DNA of 37,042 nucleotides, taken from Hofstenia miamia (Eukaryota; Xenacoelomorpha; Acoela; Hofsteniidae). The notes below the pieces were generated by a model that did no database searches, had not been told where the DNA came from, and worked only from the letters and a program-made list of their open reading frames with translations. Made by a program: the position numbers and the translations under genes. The stretch's first letter is position 1, and every line of letters begins with the position of its first letter. The stretch lies in NCBI GenBank assembly GCA_900660155.1, contig CABFPE010000776.1:194470-231511 (forward strand). Reading direction: 5' to 3'. Positions 21,713 through 32,037 of this stretch are shown here, piece after piece.

Positions 21713-21830
21713 GCTGGATCAGGCCCGGTTAATCTGTTCAGGCTAAAACCGGCTAAACCGATCCGATCTGGTTAAGGCTGTTTAATCTGCCGAAGCCAGT
21801 TTATCAGGTTAAAATCCAGTTAAAAAATTC
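21713..21830 (+). repeat. AACCGG-rich dispersed repeat
   Basis: The block contains GTGCTGGATCAGGCC, GGTTAATCTGTTCAGG, AAACCGGCTAAACCG and GATCTGGTTAAGG. It is homologous in opposite orientation to 11666-11720. Confidence 0.75.
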
Positions 21831-22230
21831 TATTTTTGATTTTTAAAATACCTTGATGTCAATGATAGTAGTATTTCAAAACAAAAGCTGTGGCAAAATG
21901 TAAAAGGATTCGCACTTGTCATTCTAGTTGTAATCTACATTTTGCCATTCAAATTATGGAAGTGCAAAAATAAAAAATTATCAAATTTAAATGAAAACTA
22001 TGTGTGTATTGACTATATGAATTGACTCCAACATGTTTTTGCTAGACTATATTTCATTTAAATAAAATCATTCATAAAGTTCTAAATTTCTTATTCTATT
22101 CCCGTTTTGTGTAACTACATGCATTTTTTTCATTAAATTTTAATAGAGTTTGCGTTTATTTTCAATAATGTTTGCTCTATAAAAATTTGATTTGTATTAT
22201 CACAAAGATGATATATATATTTTATTTATA

Positions 22231-22449
22231 TACAGTAGTGCTTAAAAGTAATGAAACACCTGCTTTAGTTTACAAAATACGTAATTCAGCAATAGAGGAA
22301 TAATATTATTTGCATAAAATGATTCTAGTAATATGAAAAGAAATGCTCTAACAAATATGAATGTATATGCCGGGAACACTCAGTCATTGCATGCATTTGT
22401 TAAATTTCAGTTCTACAGTAGTGACTAAAAGTAATGAAACAGCTAGAAA
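22231..22449. mobile_element. Two direct copies of a Tc1-like terminus
   Basis: TACAGTAGTGCTTAAAAGTA at 22231 and TACAGTAGTGACTAAAAGTA at 22414 are each followed by ATGAAACA. The motif resembles Tc1/mariner termini. The second copy lies in the correct position and orientation to be the 3' end of the transposase relic at 22518-22680. The first could be a separate element or an internal direct repeat. No inverted partner was found downstream. Confidence 0.6.
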
Positions 22450-22517
22450 GAATATACATTCCACTATAATCCAAAACAGGAAGACATTAGAAAGCTAAAT
22501 GTAAAAAATAAAAAGTT

Positions 22518-22680
22518 TAATAATGACCAAAATTGCCTCGGCAACGTACCACAGTGTCCATTCTTCGGGGAAATTAGTCATATAGATTAGTAATTATTTC
22601 ATCAGAAATAGCATAAAATTCTTTTTCAACTAACTCCCATGTAGGCCTAAGTTGGCTGGGCGATGTTTTCTGCTACACAC
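22518..22680 (-). pseudogene. C-terminus of a Tc1-like transposase
   Basis: The minus-strand frame reads PTWELVEKEFYAISDEIITN, then LYD-stop-FPRRMDTVV, then RCRGNFGHY and a stop. This follows the Tc1 C-terminal pattern W..I..E...NL..S.PRR...V....G...Y. The Ser before FPRR has become a stop. The catalytic DDE region upstream (>22690) is not recognisable. Together with the terminus at 22414 it marks a truncated copy. Confidence 0.65.
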
Positions 22681-22689
22681 TAAATAAAG

Positions 22690-22830
22690 AAAGCATAGCT
22701 CTTCAAAAATAGCAAATATAATATAAATATGACTTTGAATATGTCGCATTCGAGTAAATTAGATTTTTTAGAAGTCAAGCACTTTCTCCAGATCCTCCTC
22801 CTTTTTCACATTCAGTTTGAGTTAAATTTT
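22690..22830. repeat. Segment duplicated at about 23600-23760
   Basis: TATAATATAAATATGACTTTGAATATGTC here matches TATAATATAAATATGACGTTGAATAGGTC near 23620, and AGATTTTTTAGAAGTC matches AGATTTTTTTAGATGTC. Together with the 21.24/22.86 kb pair, this shows that the 21-24 kb stretch contains several diverged local duplications. Confidence 0.65.
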
Positions 22831-22854
22831 ATATCACACAAGTCCTTATTCAAT

Positions 22855-23285
22855 ACCATTTAGTTTACATAAATGCTTCATGGTATAACTGGGAAAACAG
22901 TAAAGCTAAGCATATTTTCTATGTTAGTATACATGCATGTATACATATTTGCTTAGGGGTCACACTAATAAATTCCATTAACTCAAAATTAAATGCATGA
23001 GCTTGCAATAGTCTTCCAAAATGTGACCATTTTAAGTTTTTCATAAAATGATTACCAAATTTGATTTTTCATACAAAGCAATAAGCTTAACAATTTTTTG
23101 TCAGCATGACTTAAGTTTTTACCATTCAAAGATCATTTGAGTCAGATGTCAAAATTGTTAATTTGAATCTTTGTTGATTCCTGTACTCGTATTGATATTA
23201 TGAAAGTTGTCTCAATTGTGCTGTAATAAGTGTTAATTATATTTTAATATATGCTATGAACATCATTTGAATTGAAATAGGAATA
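22855..23285. repeat. Second copy of the 21240-21545 segment
   Basis: It is homologous to 21240-21545 with an extra internal stretch around 22960-23110. It is noncoding as far as I can see. Confidence 0.7.
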
Positions 23286-23289
23286 TAAA

Positions 23290-24149
23290 TTAAGAAAGAG
23301 TATAAACCTTGTTAGAGTTCGTAAGCCATTCGAGCTTTGTCATACATAAGAGCTGTACCTATGAATCCTTCTTTTATTGATGACATTAAGAAAATTCATT
23401 GTCAAATAAGGTACAGAAATTGCATATTTAAAGCATTGTTCAATTTTATATGTTTATGATTCATTGTTCTCAAAATAACTTTACCATGAGTTGAGTAGCA
23501 GTGCCAACTAAAACTGACAAAGGTCAAGAACTGCCAAAGCTATCATAGTATATAAATCATATGTAATACTAATATATTTCAGCTAGAGATTGAATGAGGA
23601 AAGCATATTGAGGCTAAAGAAAACAAGTATAATATAAATATGACGTTGAATAGGTCAGCATCAGAAGCGCCAGATTTTTTTAGATGTCCCACAATTGTTT
23701 TGTATCTCCTAACACCTCTTTCAAAATCGTTTTGACTTAAACTTAAACAGCTTGGGATTTTTGAAAATTTTTCATGATCCTATAGCACATTGCTCGACTT
23801 TTACAATCTATGTGATAAATATGAGGAAATTTTCAATTAATATTTTGGATTTCATCTTTGTCATTTAATGCAAATATAACTCTGGAAGATCTAGACAATC
23901 TCTTTTCTATTGATATACTTAATGACAATTACATTATGTATAAATAGAAGATTTTCTGTAAAACAACACTGTGATTTATTATTTTTTAATTATGCTTTTA
24001 TCTATAATCTGAGATGCATGAAAGATTTCATTATGAGGTAATGCATCAACAATCACTGAGATAGACATTGGGCATAGGTTATAGCAGTTATTCACCTATA
24101 GTAAATGGATGTGCTGAGATGCATGCTATCTCAAAGAAGATTTTACAGA
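23290..24149. other. AT-rich region without a supported gene
   Basis: It contains the 23600-23760 duplicate segment noted under 22690-22830. The remainder is unrecognised. The final 50-100 bp may be heavily decayed LINE sequence. Confidence 0.4.
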
Positions 24150-25330
24150 AGTAAATGAAATATTGGAGAAGAAAAGTATAGAATCTTTATTAGAGCTCGG
24201 ATTAAGAAAGTGTGCAATAGTGAAGGTAATCAGAAGTGAGTGTACAGATGGTGTTGGCTTAAGAACGAGTACTGGACTAAGGAGATAAAAAACGTGCACA
24301 AGCACGTAGGGGTGATAAAGTGACTGACAGAAAAGTTAATGAAGAAATAAAGAAAAGACTAAGAAAGGCATACAAGAAGAGGGTAAGGAAGGTACTACAT
24401 GTACAGAAGTTATATTTAAATTAGCATACATGAGCTACAGCAATGTTAATATAAATGGCAAGATTAGTTGGCTGAATGAGAATGAGCTGAGAGAGCTCGT
24501 CAGGGAGACAAGGTACTTACTAGCTGCAGGTGAGAGCATTAAGCTTAAAACATGCCGTTGATAGACTGTATTTGTCAAGACATAAATGAAAGAAAGGACT
24601 GCTAACTGTAAAAGAGCTTGTTGAAAAGAAGCACTAAGACTACAGAAATATATAAAAAAGCAAGTTAAGAGATCACTGCTGGATGTAGGTAACGGACATG
24701 GGGAAGATGAGAATACAGAGTGAAGGAAAGAGAGTGGAGAAGAGTAGAATAGAATCAAAGTGACAAGCAAATTATAGGCAGAATGCAATGTATTGAGATT
24801 AATGTAGGAATACAAAATAGTGAACAAAGCAAATATTGGATAAATAATTCCAGATTAAAGAGAAACTGAAGCACTTATAATGGCATCACAGGAACAAACA
24901 ATCAAGGCAAACTGGGTAAAGAAGAACTGGGAAAAGTGCCAAATGCAGGCTATGCAGCAATGGCTAGCAACAAGGGATAAGTGGAATGAATATAAGGTTG
25001 GGATTATCAATAAGAAGTTAGAAGCAGAGAGTCAGACATAGTAGTGGAAGATAAAGATGGAAAAGTTATCAACATAGCAATTACAATGAAGGGGAATGTA
25101 AACAGTATAGGAGAAACATATTGTGGGCAGCTGAAAAATTTGGAAAGGAAGAACAGAGATATTGTGGAAGCTTAAGAAAGCTAGAGCAGTACCAGTAGTA
25201 CTTAAAGCACTAGGAGTAGAGTAAACAAAGAACATGCAATACTTAGAGGCAAGGTAGCAGTGAAGGCAACACTGCTAGGAACAGCCAGAGTCCTGAAAAA
25301 TACTCTTAAATTCCCTAACAACTACAGAGG
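24150..25330 (+). mobile_element. 3' part of a dead R2-like LINE (non-LTR retrotransposon)
   Basis: Plus-strand frames with stops and frame changes spell, in order: LGLRKCAIVK (the post-RT FG-x-x-KCA element); EEIKKRLRKAYKKRVRKVL; WLNENELRELVRETRYLL; HAVDRLYLSRHK then GLLTVKELVEK; LQKYIKKQVKRSLLDVG; SDIVVEDKDGKVINIAI; WKLKKARAVPVVLKALGV; and VKATLLGTARVLKNTL. This order matches the conserved C-terminal portion of R2-type LINE ORFs (RETRKLL, RLYxPRxxGGRGL, RPDIVV, W..IPVVIGALG, LLGTARILRK). The reverse transcriptase core is absent, fitting the usual 5' truncation. The purine-rich plus strand explains a long reverse ORF (24435-24827), which is a shadow. Confidence 0.8.
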
Positions 25331-26445
25331 ATTACAAATGTATTTTCAAAAAAATTTCAGAAGGCTTTTAGCAATGAAAATACATAGATTTTTAAAAGCC
25401 AACAAATTCCAATAAGAAACCAATTTTGACTTTGACCAAATTATAGTACAACTGAAGCAACATCTAATTAATAAGCTGCTATTAAAGAGGCTAACACTAA
25501 ACTGCATAATGTTACTGAATTGAAACAATTGTGAAAAGCTCACAATGTTACATTTAAATTATTTATAGCATAAATCTTAATGTAATTCTTTGGTGCATAT
25601 GTTATAATCAGATATAATGCTAGAAAAAGTTTTAGGTTGCTAAATAATGAAAAATATGCCAGTGGAAATTTCACTTTTAGTAAAATTATGAAATATGTAT
25701 TAATTATTGCAAAGCAAAAGTAGAAAGTGTCATTGGTGTGTATTTTTTTCAAGCAAATTTTAGAGATTTCTCAAATCAAACTAGCAAAATTGATATTTTG
25801 GTCTGTCCATTAGGTATAATAATTAGCAAATCGATTTCAACCTCCTGAAGCAAAATGTAACATACATTTTTTTTAATTAATTTACATTTATTTAATGAAT
25901 TAATTTCAGTTAATTTGCTATCAAATTATTAAGTACAAATGGTTTACAATTGCAAGTACAAAGTCTTTAAGTAAATCTAAATATGAAGCTAATTGAGGTT
26001 TTATTAAAGGCTTCTGAGATCCTAAATTCTCCACCTCCACAGCTTTTGATAAGATTGAGCTATTAACCTCAGACTTTAGGCAGAGTTACATTTCTTTCAC
26101 TTAGTTAGGTTTTTTAAATAAAAATTTCAGAATTGTTTGTTGTCATGTGCTGACATCATTAAGTATGCAAACAATTTATGAATTTTTCCAAAATTAGATG
26201 CATAAAAAAATTTGAGGCTAAAAATTTTTGTATAATATTGATATTAAAAATTTAATAATTGACAGACAATTAAACTGGAAACATTATTTGTGACAATAAA
26301 TCCAAGGAATACAAACAGCCCAAATAGTAAAGTAATTGCTGATCAAAAATTGGCAGCAGCTGAAAAATAATTACTAGTGATGAAATTTTTATAATATTTT
26401 CTTTTCCAATATAAAATTTGAAGAGAATTTTGCAATTTTCATAAA

Positions 26446-26483
<38 letters not shown>

Positions 26484-26690
26484 ATGACTACAATCACAAT
26501 TTATATATATGTATAAATTAAAATTTTTGCATTATCTTTAACTGAAATGTATCAAGAAAATTTTACATTTTTCTCAAATCAAACTTGCAAAATTGATATT
26601 CTGGTCTGTACATTACTTAACTCTTATAATAGGTAACAAAAGAATTGGTGAATCAGGTTTAAAGCAGTATTGAAAATGTTTCATAATTAT
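25331..26690. other. AT-rich region with repeats shared with the propeller-family flanks
   Basis: A 28-bp TA tract lies at 26451-26478. The word CAAACTWGCAAAATTGATATT occurs near 25776 and 26580, and more diverged forms near 26755 and 29010, pointing to repeated upstream flanks of the tandem gene family. No gene is supported here. Confidence 0.5.
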
Positions 26691-27244
26691 ACAACAAATG
26701 TTGCATAAACTTTATATTTTTCTAACACAAATTGTAGAGTAATCTCATAGCAAACTTGCAAAATTGACATTATTTTTTGAAAGTAGTGTTAAATTTAAAT
26801 AGTAAATATAGTGCTTCAGAAAACTTAAAATAATTGAATATCAAACTAATTTAAAAATACATTTTGTAAGAATGTTCACAATTGAGAAGAACCAAAATTT
26901 CTTGTTTTCTGCTTATATAGCTGAATTATATTTTCAATAAATAATATTCTGGCTTTTTAATTTAAAATAGGAATTTCAATATTCTCATTGAAGAAAAAAT
27001 ATAAATTTAATGAGTATTTTCAAAACTAATATTATTATACAAAAATTCAATATTGTAGGCATTAGTTCATTCTATTTTAGTTATAAATATTGTAAACAGT
27101 GAAATAGAAAGTATTTCAAAGCTCAATATTGAATTATCAAAATGAATGTATTCTATGCTGTTTATGAACATTCCAAACATAGAAATAGAATTACAGGTTA
27201 TCAAGGTTTATTTAGGATAATTGGGCTATGATAAAATACCAATT

Positions 27245-28790
27245 ATGTGCTTGCTTTTTGACATTGTATCATTTAATGAAAGTGGAATATTTATAATATT
27301 AATTATAGACATAAAAGTGGCTAAACTTCCCCAAAGCAATATTTCTCAAGATTTAAGAGCTTAACAAGAATTACAACACTAAAAAATTATAGGTACACTT
27401 AATGTAGCAATTACATTCCGCAAATTGATGAGAATAATTTTCTACTTTTGCAATATGCATTATGTATTGCTGATCAATTAATTCTTTTCAACCTATATTC
27501 AAAACAATTTAGTATAAATTGAATAGATTTTTATGATGAAAGTGAAATTGCTGTTATTAAATCATCCTACAAGTACACAGATAAAGACCATGACAAATAT
27601 GTTTATTTTTACACTAAAATAAAATCAACCTACATGGTATAGCAGGTTTTGTGGATATCAGCAATCATTATGTCATTGCGTTTAGTGCACTGTTTTTAAG
27701 AGTTGTTTATATATGTTCCCTAAAGAATGGTAATATTTTGAACCATGTACCCACGTAGCTAAATACTGGTGGACCACTGGTGGGTTTTGGCCGCCCGTGC
27801 ACCAGTGGACCACCAGTGGCTAGCTGGTGGTCCACCAGTGGTCCACTGTTGGCTAATTGGTGGGGCACTGGTGGCAAAAATATGATTTAAGCATTAGAGT
27901 AATGTCTCAAATGTAGCAACAGCAAATTTTTATATTAATAGAGTTTAAACATTGCAGTTTAAACTAACACAAACCCAAGAAAGGGTTGAAGGAAATGCTA
28001 GCAAGCTCACAATTTATATTGAATTAAGATTGACAATGGAAAGTATAATGAATTTTTTATTATAAGCAATAACAACAAGCACACAAAAATGCCCAATTTA
28101 GATTTAATTTTCAATTTCCAAAGAAATTGCAATTTTTAAACATTATTTTTTCTAATAATTAAAAATATATTTTGCCCAATTTTAGGTATTCATGTAGACA
28201 TTGATTTCAAGGTCCACAAATAATCGTGAATAAATTATTTTGAAATTTCATTCTGCCTATATATCTTATAATTTTTGCAAACGGAAAATTGCAAAAAAGC
28301 TCTTCACAATGAATTTTATATGTTTATGAGATCTAAGAGAGCATAATAATGAATAATATTTTACTTGCAAGCATTAGCTCATATATTATTTATGATTAAG
28401 AGTAAATCAGATGTCACTAGTGGTCCACCAGTGGTCCACTGGTGGCTATGAGTGGCTGAAATTGCTACTACTGCCACTACTGGTCCACCAGTGGTCCACT
28501 GGTGGCTATGAGTGGCTGTAATTGCCACTCCTGCCACTGCTTCCCCACCAGTGGTCCACTGGTGGGAACTGGTGGCCACTATGCCACTCATTCCCCACCA
28601 GTGGACCACTGGTGGTGGCTACATGGGTAGGAGATGATAAATGCTATGTTTCTATTTACTTTATGAAATGTGTACTTCCTAAATGTTTGGTGGCGTGCCC
28701 AAATAATTCAGTGAAATTTAATAGTTTTGACCTTTTTTACAATAATTGAGTGGACCTGAGGGTAAAATTTCTATTATGAAAAATCAATTA
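27245..28790 (+). pseudogene. Propeller-family copy 1, decayed and split by a MITE
   Basis: Nucleotide homology to copy 2 runs from its start (ATG at 27245, encoding MCLLFDIV; copy 2 starts MFVLDIV) through the stretch GATGAAAGTGAAATTGCTG, shared exactly at about 27535 and 29663, to AATAATTCAGTGAAATTT (about 28700; 29995 in copy 2). Many in-frame stops occur, the first about 40 codons in, and a coding block after 27620 is deleted. At 27750 the copy is interrupted by an 878-bp element; homology resumes at 28628 at exactly the next base. Upstream homology reaches back to about 26700 (28975 for copy 2), so flank and gene were duplicated together. Confidence 0.85.
27750..28627. mobile_element. 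878-bp nonautonomous DNA transposon (MITE) with palindromic subterminal arrays
   Basis: Ends are CCCACGTAGC and, inverted, CCCATGTAGC. It is flanked by TA on both sides (27748-27749 and 28628-28629), and the paralogous uninterrupted gene (copy 2, CATGTAGGAGATG at about 29918) has a single TA at that point. Insertion and target duplication are thus shown by an empty-site comparison. Near the left end (27765-27870) and right end (28425-28615) it carries near-perfect palindromes of the form CCACCAGTGG-N-CCACTGGTGG. On the right they start at 28425, 28485, 28545 and 28595, i.e. spacing 60, 60 and 50. The roughly 500-bp middle is AT-rich and noncoding. The superfamily is not assigned; a TA target is compatible with Tc1/mariner-like mobilisation. 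Confidence 0.85.
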
Positions 28791-29368
28791 TATCCTAGAA
28801 ATGGAATCTTCAATACTCACTATCAGCAGCTTTAACAATGCTTTTTACAGCCACAACTTTTTGTTTACACACCTGAATTATATTGTCAATTTCTGGTTTT
28901 TCAATTCTGAATATCAATACAATATTCTGATTGAAGAACAAACAGATTGTAATGAATAATTTTCAAAATTTTATAGTGCTATGCAAAAAACAAATTGTAG
29001 AGTTTTCCCATATCAAAATTGATAATGATTTATGAAAGCAGTGGTCAAATAAAATAGACTTATTTTAATAAATAAACTATTTGGGAACTTATATACTATT
29101 CTCCAACAAAATGAATTGCAAATAAAAGTAAAAATACAATTTGTAGGTAAGCTCACCTTTCTAGGAAAAGGCAAAATTTCTTGTTTTTGCAAATATAACA
29201 GAGTTTATTGTATTGAATACAATAATGACTTTTTCAAAACCTTAATAATGCTATGCAAAAAACCAACACTGTAGGTATGAATTTATTCTATGTTATTTAT
29301 AAATTTTGTAAATAAAGAAATAGAAAGTATTTCAAGGTTCAATTTAGGATGAACCAAATACCAATGAT

Positions 29369-30121
29369 ATGTTTGTCCTTGACATTGTGCGACTTAATGA
29401 GAAGATATTTATAATGCTAACAATTGATAGTGAAAGTGGTCATACTTCCCTAAAAGAATATTTTAGGGAAAAGGAGAAAGTGACTACAATTGCAACAGTT
29501 GAAACGTGTGGTTACACATACTGTAGAAATTACATGGCACAAATTGATAACAATATTTTCCTTCTTTTGCATTATGCACCAAATGGTATTGCTGATCAAC
29601 TAATGCTTTTCAAATTATCTAAAGAAGTAACAACTACTAAAATGAAAATTGGCTTTTGTGATGAAAGTGAAATTGCTGTTATTAAATCATCTTACAAGCA
29701 CACAGATAAATATGATGACAAATATGTTTATTTTTACACTAAAGGTGGAGGCGTTTTTAAATATAACTTTGAAAAAGAAGAATATAAGGAATCACATTTT
29801 AACTTACCTGATACAGCGGATTTTATGGATACCAGAAATGATAATATCATTGCTTTTAGTGGAAGGTATTTAAAAGGAGTATACATATGTTCCTTAAAGA
29901 ATGGTAATATTTTGAATCATGTAGGAGATGAAAAATGCTATGCTGGAATTTACTTCGTTAAATATGGATATCCTAAACGTTTGATAGCATGCTCAAATAA
30001 TTCGGTGGAATTTTACAATTTTGATAATACTTGGAGGGGACCTGTGGCTAAAATTTCTGCTGTGACTAATCAAGTAGATTATGGAGGGGAAATTTTCAGC
30101 ACCCCACTAATCACCAACTGA
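29369..30121 (+). CDS. Propeller-family copy 2, N-terminal half
   Basis: This 250-codon ORF of unrecognised function starts MFVLDIV. The same start is seen in copy 3 (MCFVLDHE) and copy 1 (MCLLFDIV), which supports this ATG. It consists of repeated beta-strand-rich segments; residues 117-133 (DDKYVYFYTKGGGVFKY) match the family core (FVYFY-x(3-5)-LIKYN). No signal peptide, transmembrane segment or WD/Kelch signature is visible. It ends at a TGA at 30119. The next ORF, in the +1 frame and open from 30111, continues the homology with copy 3. The two ORFs are therefore one gene split by a frameshift or a very short intron that I could not place. Copy 1 lies 2.1 kb upstream in the same orientation. 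Function is unknown; a beta-propeller fold is inference. Confidence 0.7.
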   Translation: MFVLDIVRLNEKIFIMLTIDSESGHTSLKEYFREKEKVTTIATVETCGYTYCRNYMAQIDNNIFLLLHYAPNGIADQLMLFKLSKEVTTTKMKIGFCDESEIAVIKSSYKHTDKYDDKYVYFYTKGGGVFKYNFEKEEYKESHFNLPDTADFMDTRNDNIIAFSGRYLKGVYICSLKNGNILNHVGDEKCYAGIYFVKYGYPKRLIACSNNSVEFYNFDNTWRGPVAKISAVTNQVDYGGEIFSTPLITN

Positions 30122-30836
30122 CATCTCTCGACTTACAAGTCAAAGAACTTTGCAACAATTTGAAGAAGAATTTCGATGTAGTGGACAGTGCATTGATGTT
30201 GTAAGGCATTTGAGAGAAAACTGTTTTATTGCTTTTGTAAAAAAAGATGGGGCATACTATCTGATTAAATTTATGCATGGAGGTGAAGAAAGAGTTATGA
30301 ATATGGGAGACATTTCATTTAATCCCCAAATGATTGGAAAATGCGTGTCATTGCTAGAGGATTCTACAATTCTGTTAATGGGGTATTCAAAAAGTCCTCA
30401 ATGTAGAAAGTTCATCTGGATTGACATAGATCTTCAATTAATAAGGGAACCTGATTTCATTTCAACATTTGAAAGTCAACTGTGTTTGAATGATATATTA
30501 CTCATGTGTTCATCTAAAAATTCTTTGTTCTTTTACTTAAAAGGAAATTCTATTTTGAAATATGATCAATCAACCAATCAGTGCTTTAAGAACACACTGG
30601 ATTGTTGCTCTCATTTTTCTGAGTATCAAATCGATTACATGTGTACAAACAGTCATTCAGATTTAATAGCAATTAGTCATGCAAGTGAGGTAGTGATTAT
30701 TTCATTTAAAACGCAGAATATTCTACGCTCATATAAAAAAGAAAGATTTTCTAGTGTTAAAGGTAGACTTTGGGGAAAACCATATATAAATTTTTTTCTA
30801 ATAAGCCACTGTATTATATTAATGGCGAAAATTTAA
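30111..30836 (+). CDS. Propeller-family copy 2, C-terminal half (shifted frame)
   Basis: The frame is open from 30111 with no ATG near its start, so it is not an independent gene. The segment CIDVVRHLRENCFIAF is colinear with CEVKDIIHDDLEQCTYAI of copy 3. CSSKNSLFFYLKGNSILKYD matches CSSPCRQFVYFYTGSCLIKY of copy 3. It ends at a TAA at 30834-30836, somewhat short of copy 3's C-terminus; the last residues (PYINFFLISHCI) no longer align well, so the 3' end may also have drifted or shifted frame. AATAAA occurs at 31064. It could be a recent pseudogene (apart from the frame break the reading is clean), a gene with a sequencing error, or a spliced gene. Confidence 0.65.
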   Translation, partial: SPTDISRLTSQRTLQQFEEEFRCSGQCIDVVRHLRENCFIAFVKKDGAYYLIKFMHGGEERVMNMGDISFNPQMIGKCVSLLEDSTILLMGYSKSPQCRKFIWIDIDLQLIREPDFISTFESQLCLNDILLMCSSKNSLFFYLKGNSILKYDQSTNQCFKNTLDCCSHFSEYQIDYMCTNSHSDLIAISHASEVVIISFKTQNILRSYKKERFSSVKGRLWGKPYINFFLISHCIILMAKI

Positions 30837-32037
30837 TCGTGCAGCACACAAACACCTTTAGTCAGAAATAACTAGCATACTATAAAAACATTAAATATCA
30901 ACCAAAATTTGCTAAATTCAATGACATAACCAGGGTTTTGATTTGGGGGGGGGTGGTAAAGTCACAATTTACAATTCGTAATTCATGGAACTCAATATCC
31001 AAATAACACATTTGTGTTGATTCATTAATACGGACTTGCTGCTAATTCATTTTGATGTCTGTCAATAAAAATTTTAAAATCAGAAAATATCAGTATATCT
31101 TTCTGCAGTATTATTTAGAATTCATAGGCAATTGTTTTGAGTAATTCACCAAAATTATTTCGTGACAGAAGGTAGCATGAAAAACTGAACAATCTGCTAT
31201 AAATTCCATAGCAAGCAATCAAACGCTTTATGCCTAAAATTAATTTTTTGAGACCTGTTTTCTGACTATCCCATAGACTAAACAAAATTTCATATTTAGA
31301 GTAAAATTGTTAGCTGAGGTTTCTTGAAAATCTACCAGCAATTAGTCTAAATTATAACACTTAAAAAAGAATGTGTTCAAAATATTGTGATCAAGAAATA
31401 TATCATAACATGACAGAAAAATTACGAGTGTTGCAACATAAAAGCAATACTAATGTCTGATTTTGTAGTCTACAAGCAAAAGCATAAAAAATTTTGAACT
31501 TTTCCACAGGGTTCATATTGCTTCAACAATAACAACTTTTTTCTTACCAAGCATAAGTGTTTGCTTTCAAAAAATTGATATACCAAAAACTTATTTGCAG
31601 TTGTTTTTGCGTTGAAATAATTTTTTTAATAAAAACGGTTATGATGTGTACTGCAAAAAGAGGTTTTTTAAATAAAAAGTATACTATTTCTATTTTGTTC
31701 CTAAATGTAAAAATATTTAAAATTTTAATGCTTTTTTCTTTAATCTTTGAGCGAACGTATTTGAAAATTGAAAATTAAATGAACAAATATTGTGTAGCAT
31801 TTTAATGTGCTTGAACTTTATTTGGACATGGGTATACAAATTAAGGGCATCAAGCAGGTACTGTAATTTCATTTCAGTTACAGGCGGGCGAGCAGCAGTA
31901 GTAAAGGTCTTAGTTTATAAGTACTTATACGTTAGTTGATGTAAATGCAATTTACCTGTATTGGTGTTAGTATAGTTAAAACTTAAAAAATCTTTGCGTT
32001 GCCAATGGAAAAGTGCTGTGCTGATATAAAAAGTGAA
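30837..32037. other. Intergenic region downstream of copy 2
   Basis: AATAAA at 31064-31069 could end the copy 2 transcript. At about 30925 CATAACCAGGGTTTTG is followed by a run of G, resembling a hAT-type MITE end, but no partner was seen. Short ORFs here are AT-driven and unsupported. Confidence 0.4.

Noticed and set aside
24435..24827. 130-codon reverse ORF rich in L, S, F
   Set aside because: It is the antisense of the purine-rich LINE relic; the sense strand carries the recognisable LINE C-terminal motifs.
28425..28615. Regular 60-bp-spaced repeats suggesting a CRISPR-like array
   Set aside because: The genome is animal, the 'spacers' are themselves repeated, the units are palindromic, and the array lies inside a TIR-bounded element with a TA target duplication.
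28379..28749. ORFs on both strands across the palindromic array
   Set aside because: They are repetitive translations of the palindrome (H-Q-W-T-T-G-G-type repeats), not genes.
30062..30099. 38-nt GT-AG intron joining the two copy 2 ORFs
   Set aside because: Removing it leads into the wrong frame for the second ORF.
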